Positions 1 to 8,219 of a stretch of DNA of 64,000 nt are shown here, piece by piece. The position numbers and the translations under genes are program-made. Within the stretch, counting starts at the first letter, position 1; each line of letters starts with the position of its first letter. Source of the stretch: Lachnospiraceae bacterium UBA935 (GTDB taxonomy: Bacteria > Bacillota > Clostridia > Lachnospirales > Lachnospiraceae); assembly GCA_002293525.1 (NCBI GenBank), contig DBDJ01000069.1:1-64000 (forward strand), given 5' to 3'. Under the pieces are notes generated by a model. That model was not told the origin of the DNA, ran no database searches, and saw only the letters and a program-made list of their open reading frames with translations.

Positions 1-242
1 CGATTAATTCAAGACTCTTTAACCATTTCATGTGGGCAATTGTCCAGTATGTCTTTCCTCCTTCAAATCGCTTGCCCTGTCTTAAAACAAATGCCAGTAT
101 CTGCTGCTTGATTTTTTTGAGCATAAGCTTCTGATCATCACGCATTCGGATATATTCCTTTATGGCGTTATCTTCATCATCCGGAACATATACCTCGCGA
201 TAGGTATGAAATGCTAAACATCTTGCATCTACAAATGTGAGG
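1..242 (-). pseudogene. IS110-family transposase fragment
   Basis: Read on the minus strand, this stretch encodes an uninterrupted peptide with features of the IS110 family. A VDAR-like motif is followed by a VYVPDDEDNAIKEY segment, a basic helix, and the conserved RQGKRFEGGKTYWTIAHMKW stretch. In complete members this lies just after the N-terminal DEDD catalytic region. The frame has no start here and ends at the window edge, so only an internal piece is seen. It abuts another transposase tail at 243, so one element was cut by the other or both are old debris. The family call is by motif memory; the truncation is visible directly. Confidence 0.6.
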
Positions 243-488
243 TCACTTCATATTGTCTCCTATCTTAGAATAATCAAGGACCGGCTGGTTGTTGCGTTTC
301 GTGCGGCAGTTGTCATTCTTGTTGGTAAGCCGGATGGGAAAACGCTCCTTGTCATAAAAGATGAAAGCCGCCGCCATGTCGTCGGGCAGGAAACGGATTT
401 CAACCTTCATAGAAATGAACTGCAAGCAGACCTGAACTGACGTATATCCCCAAAGGATCTTTTTATACTTATTATTCTTATAATCCAC
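243..488 (-). pseudogene. C-terminal fragment of a DDE/Mu-type transposase
   Basis: This 81-codon frame ends in a segment rich in charged residues (FYDKERFPIRLTNKNDNCRT, then a KRNN motif and DYSKIG). It resembles the tail of rve/Mu-type DDE transposases found in clostridial mobile elements. The first 25 or so codons look non-native, and no catalytic core is present, so it is a remnant rather than a working gene. Its stop codon directly touches the IS110-like fragment. The assignment rests on the terminal motif alone and could be wrong; a random small gene is the alternative. Confidence 0.35.
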
Positions 489-540
489 AAAATGAAAATA
501 TTATGATTTTATATATAAAAATGATAAATATACAGATGTT

Positions 541-616
541 ATACAATTTTTAGATTTAGAATGTCTATTTTTGTGAACTTATAGACAAATAACATAGTAT
601 TGAGTACTATTATACT
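541..616 (+). promoter_or_regulatory. agr-type promoter/operator copy A
   Basis: An inverted repeat TGTCTA (562-567), 14 bp, TAGACA (582-587) is followed after exactly 20 bp by a TATTAT -10 box (608-613). An AATTTTT stretch lies just upstream. Sequence, half-site spacing, -10 position and the following GAAAGGG block match the region before the LytTR regulator at 8220, base for base in spacing. The downstream half-site resembles a -35 box with an over-long spacer, typical of activator-dependent promoters. It lies about 120 bp before the secreted-protein operon. Confidence 0.65.
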
Positions 617-781
617 GAAAGGGTCATAAAAGAGGGAGGGGAGATATGTATTAGAACGTAATCAATAAACGTTTAAAGTTTTTGAAAAGGAAACAAAATA
701 CTTATCGACAAAATTATTTTAGAAAGGGATAACAGTATGAGAAAAGTTTAAAAAAAATTAGTAGGTGCCATATTAACTATA

Positions 782-1624
782 TTGTGTTTGATTAGTCTGT
801 TTCCGGCAAATAATGCAGAAGCAGCGACACCAATTTCTGGCGGGCATACAACAAGAGCAACTGCTTATAATTGGGGGGCATATTCAAACGGGAAAAGTGT
901 TATGGCAACATTACCAGCAGGAGAAGATGTGCTTTGGGTAAGTTTCACAGTCCCGAGTAACAGTCGTATCTATGTAAGATGTTCTTATGATAACGAATAT
1001 GAAGAAATGATTTTAGCGACAGCAAATGCGACAGGCAATTTTCTTGATTTGAGTGATACTGTCATCAATCCTAATTCGTTAATACCTTTTTTGGCATCAG
1101 ACATAAATAATACAGTAGCTAGTACTCAGACATTTTATGCTGTAGTATTCAGACCAGATGGATTCTCAGGTGATATGATTATTTCGCTGACATTGTATGA
1201 CAGAATTAAAACTGGAAATGGTACATTTAATTTTAGCGGTTCAGCATCCAATCCAGGAAATGCAAGTATGAGTACAACAGGTGTTGAATCCGGTGTTTTA
1301 TCACTAAACTTGTCAAACAATACGTCAATACCGCCAAATGCGATAGTGACATCCGTTAGTACGACAGGAACCCAATCTCCTAATCAAGGAAATGTTCGTC
1401 ATATGATAGCACCCACAAATCCTGCGAATATATGGTTTACTTCAATAGTTTCCAGTTCAACTAGCGGAACATACAATATTGATATTTCCAATGCTCTGCC
1501 AGCAAGACAAACATGGCAATTTAAATACAATGCATTGGCAACTGCAAAATCGACAATGTCGAATGTCAAGTTGACTCTGAAATGGGAATACGATATTGCA
1601 GAAACAAATTATGCAACTTATTAA
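782..1624 (+). CDS. secreted protein of unknown function with interrupted 5' end
   Basis: This encodes a secreted, Ser/Thr/Asn-rich, probably beta-rich protein with few charged residues and no family I recognise. A hydrophobic segment (KKLVGAILTILCLISLFPA) followed by AEAA gives a clear signal peptide. The natural start appears to be ATG at 737, in the same frame and with a good AGAAAGGG ribosome binding site, but codon 5 of that frame is TAA (749-751). Translation would therefore need reinitiation, readthrough, or a weak TTG start at 782 that removes most of the signal n-region. It sits 17 bp upstream of the next gene and behind an agr-type promoter, so it is probably the first gene of a regulated two-gene operon. 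It may be functional, phase-switched or newly broken. Confidence 0.6.
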   Translation: MCLISLFPANNAEAATPISGGHTTRATAYNWGAYSNGKSVMATLPAGEDVLWVSFTVPSNSRIYVRCSYDNEYEEMILATANATGNFLDLSDTVINPNSLIPFLASDINNTVASTQTFYAVVFRPDGFSGDMIISLTLYDRIKTGNGTFNFSGSASNPGNASMSTTGVESGVLSLNLSNNTSIPPNAIVTSVSTTGTQSPNQGNVRHMIAPTNPANIWFTSIVSSSTSGTYNIDISNALPARQTWQFKYNALATAKSTMSNVKLTLKWEYDIAETNYATY

Positions 1625-1641
1625 GAAAGGAAAGTAAGATT

Positions 1642-2850
1642 ATGGCATTCAAAATTCATAATGCAAATAGGCGGAAAGAGCTGTCGTTATTAGAGATTTT
1701 TTTTAATCGACAAGGAATTAAAAAGGAAAAGAATACAAAAGCAGCTAAATTGTTACCGCGAGATACTGTCACTATTAGCAATGAAGGAAAATTATTAGAA
1801 AAAACACAAGTTGTTAGTGCATCTTCGAATATAAAATTAGATCAATCCATCGATTTGCAATCGTGTTTTGCGAATGCCAGAAATCAGAATCAAAAAGTTA
1901 TTGCGGCGGCGGGGGATGAAATCAACTCCACAAGTATAAAACAATATATTTCTGATTTTGATGTATGTAAGACGGCTCTGACAGAAAAATATAGTAAATT
2001 GCTTCAAGAAGCAAAAAGTCATTCGGATCCAGAGCAATATATACGTCAGAAATATTTTGATAAAAATTCAGCATGCTATGCATCAGACTTAAGTGAAGAA
2101 GAGCGTAGAATAGCTTATGCTTATGAAACACAGATGTTAACAAACGGGAAGATTAGAAATGTATCTTTGGGGGATTCATTATTTAGAGGAGTTACATTGC
2201 ATGCCGATGCCTTCGTCGCTGCCAAAAAGGAATTTGACCGTCAAATGGTAAACAGCCAGATAAGTAATATTCTACAAGAAAAGGGGATTGAGTTGTGTAA
2301 AGATCAAAAAATTTCTTTTTGTGTTACCCCTTATTCTTATCAAATATCAGTAGAATGTGCTGACGACGAGCTTAAAAGTAGAATTGAAAATGCCTTGAAT
2401 GTAGGAAAAAATGGTGAAAATTTATATAATCATATTAGAAGTTCTGCTATATGCGAGGGAATCACAAGTACACAGATAACAGCTGAAGGAACGAGCAAAA
2501 ATCAGCTTTTTTATGGTGTGTCAACGATATTGGAATTGGATATCCGTGAGTTAACCGAGAAGAATGGCACCTACTACACAGATGAAGGAGAAGATATTGT
2601 TAAATTATTTAGTAAAAATATTGATAAAATGAATAAAACGAATGAACAAAAAACTGCTCTTAAAGAGTGGTATATCGAATTGATAAATAGAGTTGCTTCA
2701 AAGGGCTGGAATAATATAGCTGATATGAGCTTGAGCATTGAATATAGCCAATCGGGGTTAGTTGATAAATATCAAAATTATGGTTTTGGTGCAACATCTA
2801 GGGAATGGTTGGAAAACATGCTGGAAACCAGTACATTTTCTGTTATGTAA
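1642..2850 (+). CDS. hypothetical 402-residue protein, second gene of secreted-protein operon
   Basis: The start at ATG 1642 is set by the AAGAAAGGAAAG site just before it; an in-frame ATG further upstream (1582) lies inside the preceding gene. There is no signal peptide or membrane helix. The N-terminal 60 residues are basic and contain a DTVTISNEGKLLEKTQ motif, a short pattern I associate with uncharacterised Clostridia proteins. The rest is charged and predicted helical. I cannot assign a function. It is AT-rich like its partner gene, follows it by 17 bp, and shares the agr-type promoter, so a role linked to the exported protein (chaperone, immunity or co-factor) is possible but only inferred from position. 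Confidence 0.6.
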   Translation: MAFKIHNANRRKELSLLEIFFNRQGIKKEKNTKAAKLLPRDTVTISNEGKLLEKTQVVSASSNIKLDQSIDLQSCFANARNQNQKVIAAAGDEINSTSIKQYISDFDVCKTALTEKYSKLLQEAKSHSDPEQYIRQKYFDKNSACYASDLSEEERRIAYAYETQMLTNGKIRNVSLGDSLFRGVTLHADAFVAAKKEFDRQMVNSQISNILQEKGIELCKDQKISFCVTPYSYQISVECADDELKSRIENALNVGKNGENLYNHIRSSAICEGITSTQITAEGTSKNQLFYGVSTILELDIRELTEKNGTYYTDEGEDIVKLFSKNIDKMNKTNEQKTALKEWYIELINRVASKGWNNIADMSLSIEYSQSGLVDKYQNYGFGATSREWLENMLETSTFSVM

Positions 2851-2878
2851 TCAGTATCAATCCCCAAAGGATCGCACG

Positions 2879-3073
2879 ATGTATTTTATAACAATCTCAG
2901 TATCGCAATACTGCCACAGAGTTCAAATCAAATTTTATATTACCCGCAATGGGAAAACCATTGCCAAAGTGGTGAATCCTCAAATAAGTGCTGTCGATTC
3001 CATCCGTGGCTTACTGGCCGGTGCGGTTCATTCCCTTAAAGCAAGACATAATGGAACAAATACTAACGAGTAA
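2879..3073 (+). pseudogene. decayed Phd/YefM-type antitoxin
   Basis: The frame contains YITRNGKTIAKVVNP, the hallmark of the Phd/YefM antitoxin family, followed by a VDSIRGLL helix. Just upstream, in a different frame, the bases encode TATEFKSNF, which matches the N-terminal DNA-binding motif of the same family. A deletion or frameshift has therefore joined the two parts out of register. An AAAGGA site precedes ATG 2879. No toxin gene follows; the next recognisable feature is the tRNA-Cys fragment. It is likely a remnant of a toxin-antitoxin pair from a lost mobile element. Confidence 0.5.
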
Positions 3074-3181
3074 CACAAAATATATGAATATGAATTTAGT
3101 AAATTCAAAGATATCTCCGCAAGCGGTAGCAAGTGCCTTAAACACTGATAAACACTGGGTTTGCGGGATCGCTGGCATAAA

Positions 3182-3223
3182 TCTGCAACACCTCTATCAC
3201 CAGTTCAAATCTGGTTGGCGCCT
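3182..3223 (+). other. 3' fragment of tRNA-Cys(GCA), probable attachment-site scar
   Basis: The sequence runs from a GCA anticodon (3185-3187) through a variable region to a perfect T-arm (ACCAG, loop TTCAAAT, CTGGT at 3199-3215) and the 3' acceptor strand TGGCGCC (3216-3222). This matches the 3' half of a bacterial tRNA-Cys. The 5' half, which should start GGCGCCA, is absent and the preceding bases do not fold as a D-arm. No CCA follows. A tRNA 3' end without its 5' half is the usual footprint of an integrative element that used the gene as attB. Confidence 0.6.
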
Positions 3224-3290
3224 CTCTTGGAAATGAGTGGCTTAAAGCCCGGTGTCCACCTTGTTATTTCAGCTTTTTGCTACTGTAGGA

Positions 3291-3322
3291 GCCTCGAAAA
3301 TCGTGAGTTTTCGGGGTTTTTT
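3291..3322 (+). terminator. intrinsic terminator
   Basis: CCTCGAAAA pairs with TTTTCGGGG across a short loop and is followed by six T residues on the plus strand. It lies downstream of the tRNA-Cys fragment, so it may be the terminator of the former tRNA gene. Confidence 0.6.
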
Positions 3323-3357
3323 ATTCTATAGGAAAGTGCTCCTGCAAGAGTGAATCA
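3318..3357 (+). repeat. 40-bp perfect repeat, copy 1 (inverted relative to 21291-21330)
   Basis: These 40 bases, with core GGAAAGTGCTCCTGCAAGAG, occur again without mismatch at 21291-21330 in reverse complement. Copy 1 overlaps the T-run of a terminator hairpin. Copy 2 lies directly after two perfect hairpins. It could be the end of a small mobile unit or an island boundary; it matches no insertion-sequence terminus I can name. Confidence 0.75.
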
Positions 3358-3618
3358 CGGTGTCCGGGTCGTAGGTTATTCCTCTAATCACGCCGTAGAT
3401 ATGCTATACTCCGTTGTAGACGATAATTTATATTTTATACGAAAAGCTATGGAAAAGGGGATTTAGTTCGCCTATGAGGACGCTGCGTGAGGGGAACATC
3501 AGGGCGAAGGGGTACAGGACAACATTCTGATGGGAATACCTAAGTTATATTTGGTATCCGCTCGGTCTGAACTTCTGTGCATGGAGGCCGATAAGCCACC
3601 ATGCACACTTCTCATGAT
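3358..3618. other. intergenic region with hairpin at 3576-3607
   Basis: No convincing gene. A perfect stem (TGTGCATGG with CCATGCACA, extended by GGC/GCC) at 3576-3607 lies just past the 3' end of the minus-strand chemotaxis receptor and may act as its terminator or 3' stabiliser, though no T-run follows. The purine-rich stretch at 3455-3520 could be structured RNA, but I cannot assign a class. Confidence 0.35.
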
Positions 3619-5745
3619 CTACAGCTTAAATCTGCTAATCAATGATGCCAGTTTATTTGCAGTACCCTGCGTCTGCGTCATATTGTCGGCGACCGTCGAA
3701 GCATTGCCGGCGATATCGGTCGTCTGTTCCGCTACTGTCGAAGTGGTACGGGCTCCCTCCTGCGCCGCCATGGAAACTTCGTTGACCGCCCTGATTAATA
3801 TCTGGACGGCGGAGTGCAGTTCCTCGGAAGCGGTATTTAAGTCGCCCGTCATATTCGTCACATAATCCGCATCGTTCGTATAGGATTCCGCTGCTTTCAG
3901 CATGTCCTGATAATCAGTCTGGACATTTTCCGCCACAAAGTTCAGCAGATTGCTGGAACTGGACGCCAGTGCGTTCACTGCACTCATGACCACCTTGGTA
4001 ATCGCCTGTATCTGCGTTACGGTATTCTTGGAACTGTCGGCAAGGGCACTGATTTCATTGGCCACTACCGCAAAGCCTCTCCCGGCCTCTCCTGCCCTTG
4101 CCGCCTCAATCGAGGCATTAAGGGCCAGCAATGTAGTCTGACTGGTAATCCCCAGAATGGCATCGGCCAGGGCGTTGATTTCCTCCACGGCTTTGGAATC
4201 TTCCAAGGCCTTCTCCAGCGAGATTTTGATTTCGCTGAACATCCGGTTGGATGTCTTGATGGATTCATTGACATGAGTTCCCAGTTCCCTGGCGCGGGCA
4301 TGGATTTCCGCCGATTTACCGGCTCCTTCTTGCGATTTTTCCGATACCACTCCCGCTGCATGCTCGATTTCATTGGCGGTGGCATTCATTTCCTCGGCGG
4401 AAGCACCGGTCTCTTCCATACCGGCACTCAGTTCCTGTGTAGCGGCAGAAGTATCACTGATCCGGTCGTTTAGGGCATCAATGGCACTTTTGATGGTACT
4501 GACCTGACCCTGTAGCGAACCGGAGGCATCATTGATGCCAGCCACGGTTTCCGCCAGTTCATCGCGCATCTGCTGGAGATAGCGGGACAGATCGCCGATT
4601 TCATCCTTGCCGTTACGGAACTTTTCCGGAACGGTAACCGTGAGGTCGCCTCCCGCGATCTGGCTGGCAATATCACACATTGCCTTAACCGGCCTGGCAA
4701 TGCTATTGGAAAGGAGAACGATGATCACCGCCGCGACAATCAGTCCTACTCCGCCGATAATACTGACTAAGGTAATGAGAGTCGTGGCCGTGGCCATGAC
4801 TTCCGATTCAGGAACTACCACTCCGTAAATCCAGCTAATCCCGCTGTTGCCCAGAGACACATTGGCAAAAGCTTTATAGGCAGTCGTATTAAGGACTGGG
4901 GAGTAAATATCATCCACATAGCTGTTTCCCGCCTGTAACGCGGCTTTGATGTCAGACGATTCGTCACTGTCTGTATAATCCAGATCCATCGTATCAATCA
5001 AAGCTGCATCCGTATGGGCTACCGTAAGTCCCTGATCGGTAAGGAGTTTACCGAAGCCGGAATCAAACAGTTTCACCTCGTCATTTAGCTCGTGAAAATA
5101 TTCCAGTGAATAGTCCACACCGACAACTCCGACGGTCTGACCGGCTTGGTTGGCAATGGGATAGGCAATCGAAATAACAGTGATGGTCTCGCCGCCGACC
5201 TCATACGGATAAGGAGGCGTCACATAAGGTTTGCCCGTTTCAAACGCGACCAGATAAAAGTCTCCGTCACCGGGCACATCATAGTCAGCCAAGACATCCC
5301 GTTCTACGCCGCTGCCGCCATCGAAAAAGTAACTGATATACCGTCCGGTGACATCGCTTTCGGCGGAATCACGGTATTGCTCGTCCCTGCCGTCCAGTTG
5401 ATCGGGTTCGAAGCAGGCCCAGGCGCCAAGGATGTCGCTCATCTCATTGTCAACCGCGGATTCCAGCAGGTTATCAAAATAGGTACGGCGGCTTTCCGTC
5501 GCAATTTCTTCAAAGCGCTCAGCCGATAACTGCAATCCAAACACCATATTATCGGTTTTATTAAACACCAGTGCCATCTGATTGGCATAATTCTCCGCTG
5601 TGTTCTGGATCAGGTCTCTTGCCATCGTATCCGCCAAAGCGGTGGTACGAATAACGACAAGCGCTAAGAAGGCTCCCAGCACCACAATAAAGGTTGTGAT
5701 CAGGGAAAAAAGCATTTTAGGACCGATTCTCTTTAAATTATTCAT
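3619..5745 (-). CDS. methyl-accepting chemotaxis protein, dCache type
   Basis: This is a 708-residue membrane chemoreceptor that would control CheA activity in response to an extracellular ligand. The start is ATG 5745, set by an AAGGAAAGG site. Domains in order are: TM1 (about 10-32), a long extracellular double-Cache-like region (about 38-310) with the typical WACFEPD and Y-x-x-P motifs, TM2 (about 318-342), a HAMP linker beginning ARPVKAM, and the cytoplasmic signalling hairpin. The tip at about 535-575 carries QTTLLALNASIEAARAGEAG, the near-invariant CheA/CheW contact region. No C-terminal methylesterase-binding pentapeptide is seen. It is transcribed alone. The ligand cannot be read from sequence; amino acids are common for dCache. 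Confidence 0.92.
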   Translation of the reverse strand: MNNLKRIGPKMLFSLITTFIVVLGAFLALVVIRTTALADTMARDLIQNTAENYANQMALVFNKTDNMVFGLQLSAERFEEIATESRRTYFDNLLESAVDNEMSDILGAWACFEPDQLDGRDEQYRDSAESDVTGRYISYFFDGGSGVERDVLADYDVPGDGDFYLVAFETGKPYVTPPYPYEVGGETITVISIAYPIANQAGQTVGVVGVDYSLEYFHELNDEVKLFDSGFGKLLTDQGLTVAHTDAALIDTMDLDYTDSDESSDIKAALQAGNSYVDDIYSPVLNTTAYKAFANVSLGNSGISWIYGVVVPESEVMATATTLITLVSIIGGVGLIVAAVIIVLLSNSIARPVKAMCDIASQIAGGDLTVTVPEKFRNGKDEIGDLSRYLQQMRDELAETVAGINDASGSLQGQVSTIKSAIDALNDRISDTSAATQELSAGMEETGASAEEMNATANEIEHAAGVVSEKSQEGAGKSAEIHARARELGTHVNESIKTSNRMFSEIKISLEKALEDSKAVEEINALADAILGITSQTTLLALNASIEAARAGEAGRGFAVVANEISALADSSKNTVTQIQAITKVVMSAVNALASSSSNLLNFVAENVQTDYQDMLKAAESYTNDADYVTNMTGDLNTASEELHSAVQILIRAVNEVSMAAQEGARTTSTVAEQTTDIAGNASTVADNMTQTQGTANKLASLISRFKL

Positions 5746-6006
5746 AGTATAATTTTCCTTTCCTTGCAACTAGGATACATCTAGCATCTACGATTGATAA
5801 ATTCTATTTGATATGCTTTTCTCTTTTGTATGGTAATTATTATGAGCTACTTCTAAAACAAGACGAGACATAAGATGATACTTATTGCTTTTGTAATATA
5901 AATTGAGTTTAACACGATTTTTATGATAAAGCAATTTATTTTTTATGATGGTTTATAATGGTTTATATTATTCAATAATGATTTTAGAAAAGCTGTTAGA
6001 GAATAG

Positions 6007-6048
6007 AAAACCGCTAAATCCAATATAGCAATGGATTTAGCGGTTTTT
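6007..6048 (-). terminator. strong intrinsic terminator, possibly bidirectional
   Basis: A 16-bp perfect stem (AAAACCGCTAAATCCA, 6007-6022, pairing with 6032-6047) around a 9-base loop, with T tracts on both strands. It lies downstream of the minus-strand secreted-protein gene ending at 6154 and upstream of the chemoreceptor gene, so it isolates the two units. The rest of 5746-6153 is AT-rich and holds the receptor's promoter region, with nothing else recognisable. Confidence 0.75.
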
Positions 6049-6153
6049 GATCTCGTTTTGAACTTTTTATACGTTATTATGTTTTTCGGTTTTTAACTGT
6101 TAAAGATCAATTATTATTGTATCAATAATGATTGGTAAGGAGCTTTATTGCGG

Positions 6154-6903
6154 TTAATAAATGTACACATAGGCATATTTGGTTATATTCCCCGCTAATC
6201 TCATTCTGAACTGAATACTGGTGGCGCTTATTGGTACTGAGAAAATGAGAGGGTGAGCATAATTGTCAAGATTATAGTTGCCCGGATTGCTTGAAATCAA
6301 ATAGCCATATGAGCTTCCATCTACAAGCACTTCAAGTTCCATAATGTTATGCCCAGTAATCATCAAACCAAGATCTAACTGATATGCATCGTAACCATTC
6401 GCAAGAATATAATCTCTTTCTGCTTGACTCACGCTTACTGTCAATGTAGAGGTATTATAATGAATATTGCTAATATAAATTCCGTAGCCGGTACTTGAAT
6501 CATAAGCGATTGCTTCTGCAGACGAGAAACTAAGACTTGACGCACAATCCGTCCAACGATAAGTTATGTTCTGCGGAGCGCTGTGGATAATTCTATAAGT
6601 TCCGGCAGCCGAAACAGCATAATTAATATGCGCTGTGTATTCTCCGGATCCTGACGGCACTAAAATTTGCTGATATACAGTCGTACCGGTCTGATTACAA
6701 AATTGAACTACATATGAACTGCTTAGTCTTGGAAAGCTGAATGTATGACATCCGCCGTGATTCGTAAAAGGCATGAGACTATAAGGGTTAGCGTTATTAC
6801 TACCGCCATGGGCTGAAACAGGCAATACCAATGTGCTCATAAACACACACATTACTAACAACATCGTAATTAATTTTTGGGGTTTAATTAATTTTTTATT
6901 CAT
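6154..6903 (-). CDS. secreted protein of unknown function
   Basis: This is a 249-residue exported protein. The start ATG 6903 follows an AAAGGATGG site; the earlier in-frame starts have no such site. A classical signal peptide (basic KKLIKPQK, hydrophobic core, VSA cleavage before HGG) is followed by a beta-rich region with few lysines. One part (YRIIHSAPQNITYRW) reads like a strand-turn-strand repeat of cell-surface beta-sandwich domains. I recognise no catalytic motif or cell-wall anchor, so it is probably released. It is single, with its own terminator at 6007-6048. The agr-type promoter box was sought upstream and not found. Confidence 0.7.
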   Translation of the reverse strand: MNKKLIKPQKLITMLLVMCVFMSTLVLPVSAHGGSNNANPYSLMPFTNHGGCHTFSFPRLSSSYVVQFCNQTGTTVYQQILVPSGSGEYTAHINYAVSAAGTYRIIHSAPQNITYRWTDCASSLSFSSAEAIAYDSSTGYGIYISNIHYNTSTLTVSVSQAERDYILANGYDAYQLDLGLMITGHNIMELEVLVDGSSYGYLISSNPGNYNLDNYAHPLIFSVPISATSIQFRMRLAGNITKYAYVYIY

Positions 6904-8148
6904 AATACGAACCATCCTTTCTGCTAATAGCATATAAATGTATCAACGTTGATTGGGGACACCGTAAATCGGTTTTAGAGATATATTGCTTGGTACTAAT
7001 ATTTTATCACTCTCCTTTCTAATGTCAAAAATCGAGAAGCGGTTACTGATGTCAAATTTTTCGAGTTATCCATAAGAACAGAAGATGAATTGTAAAATAC
7101 GGCGATGATCATGGTCTCGATTTGGTAAAATGTTTTGCCTGTCATCATTATAACACATAAAAACTAATAAACCACATGTTTTTGAAAGATATTTTATTTA
7201 TTTAAGTATATTTATGATAAACATATTAACAAGTTTACTTCGTGACATATTAATTGGGTATTCCGGGGAATTTTGGCTCTTCCTGTAAGTCATCTTGATG
7301 CACAATAGTTTTCTGCTAGAGCTATCTCATTTATTCCACTTTGGAGTAGATCTGTATAAAAGGATACAGCAATAGCATGAATAAAGTTTTCTAAGAATTT
7401 ATGCATGATTTATCGAATGGTAGATATATCAGCCAATACAAACGCAGTCATATGTTAGAAACCAGCAGTTCCGGATTGATTGATTCAGGAGCTATCACTA
7501 TGGTGTTTTTAAAACACATAAAAGTCAAGTAAATTCATTTTACATGTATTGATAGGAGGGTGGAGTTCCAAAACTAATAAATAATATTTCACATAAACTA
7601 ATCTTATTGTTGCATTATCTCCGGTTTGTGGTAAAATATAAAAATGGGGAAGCAACGGGAAATGCTAAAAGCATTGGAGTCCTGTATGAGAAATAATTAA
7701 CGCTTCTCATGCGGGTTTTTGCTATGCTTATGAAATCTTAGGTAGTAAAATAGATGTATTAATTCTTTACTTCTTTTCTTGTTTCATGTGATATGAATTC
7801 AAATAATAGGAAAGTAAATGTATCAAGTGAAGAAAAAGTATACCCGCAAGTCAACATACCAAATTCGGATTATTACTACTCTATTATTTTAAAGGAAGTT
7901 ACGGAGATTATTGATTTGCTATATGGGAACATGATCTGACATTTGACGTGATTCAAATTGAATATGCTCCGGAAGGTGAAAGGCAATTCTAAAAAATGGT
8001 TAATTCTACGATTAGTGAGGAAATATTTGACCTTAGATGTAGATGATATAGAACCTTATCTGAAAGTAGACAAGTGGTAGATTATTAAGTAACGAATATC
8101 GTAAGATTGAACCTTTAACTATAAATTATGCAATTTTTGGATTTATAA
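6904..8148. other. long AT-rich intergenic region with leader-like structure and gene debris
   Basis: No intact gene is seen in 1.2 kb. A putative transcript start near 7640 leads through a small hairpin (AATGC-TAAAA-GCATT, about 7662-7675) into an intrinsic terminator at 7681-7721 (12-bp stem with two G-U pairs, then TTTTT). That layout resembles an attenuator or riboswitch, but I cannot name a class. Downstream, 7793-7939 encodes 48 residues (ending DLLYGNMI). A one-base shift lets the same reading continue as HDLTFDVIQIEYAPEGERQF, so a frameshifted gene remnant runs to about 7990 and perhaps to 8083. Confidence 0.4.
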
Positions 8149-8200
8149 TGTCTATTTTGGGATATATGTAGACAACTAATATAAAAATGAGTATTATTAT
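8149..8200 (+). promoter_or_regulatory. agr-type promoter/operator copy B
   Basis: TGTCTA (8149-8154), 14 bp, TAGACA (8169-8174), then 20 bp to TATTAT (8195-8200). This is the same arrangement as copy A at 562-613, with matching flanks (CAATTTTT upstream, CGAAAGGG downstream). It immediately precedes the LytTR regulator gene, so the regulator probably controls itself, as in known agr circuits. Confidence 0.65.
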
Positions 8201-8219
8201 TCCGAAAGGGGATTTATCT

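Noticed and set aside
3455..3530. A riboswitch or group II intron piece in the purine-rich stretch
   Set aside because: I could not match any conserved core, such as c-di-GMP, fluoride or domain V. It is left as unassigned intergenic DNA.
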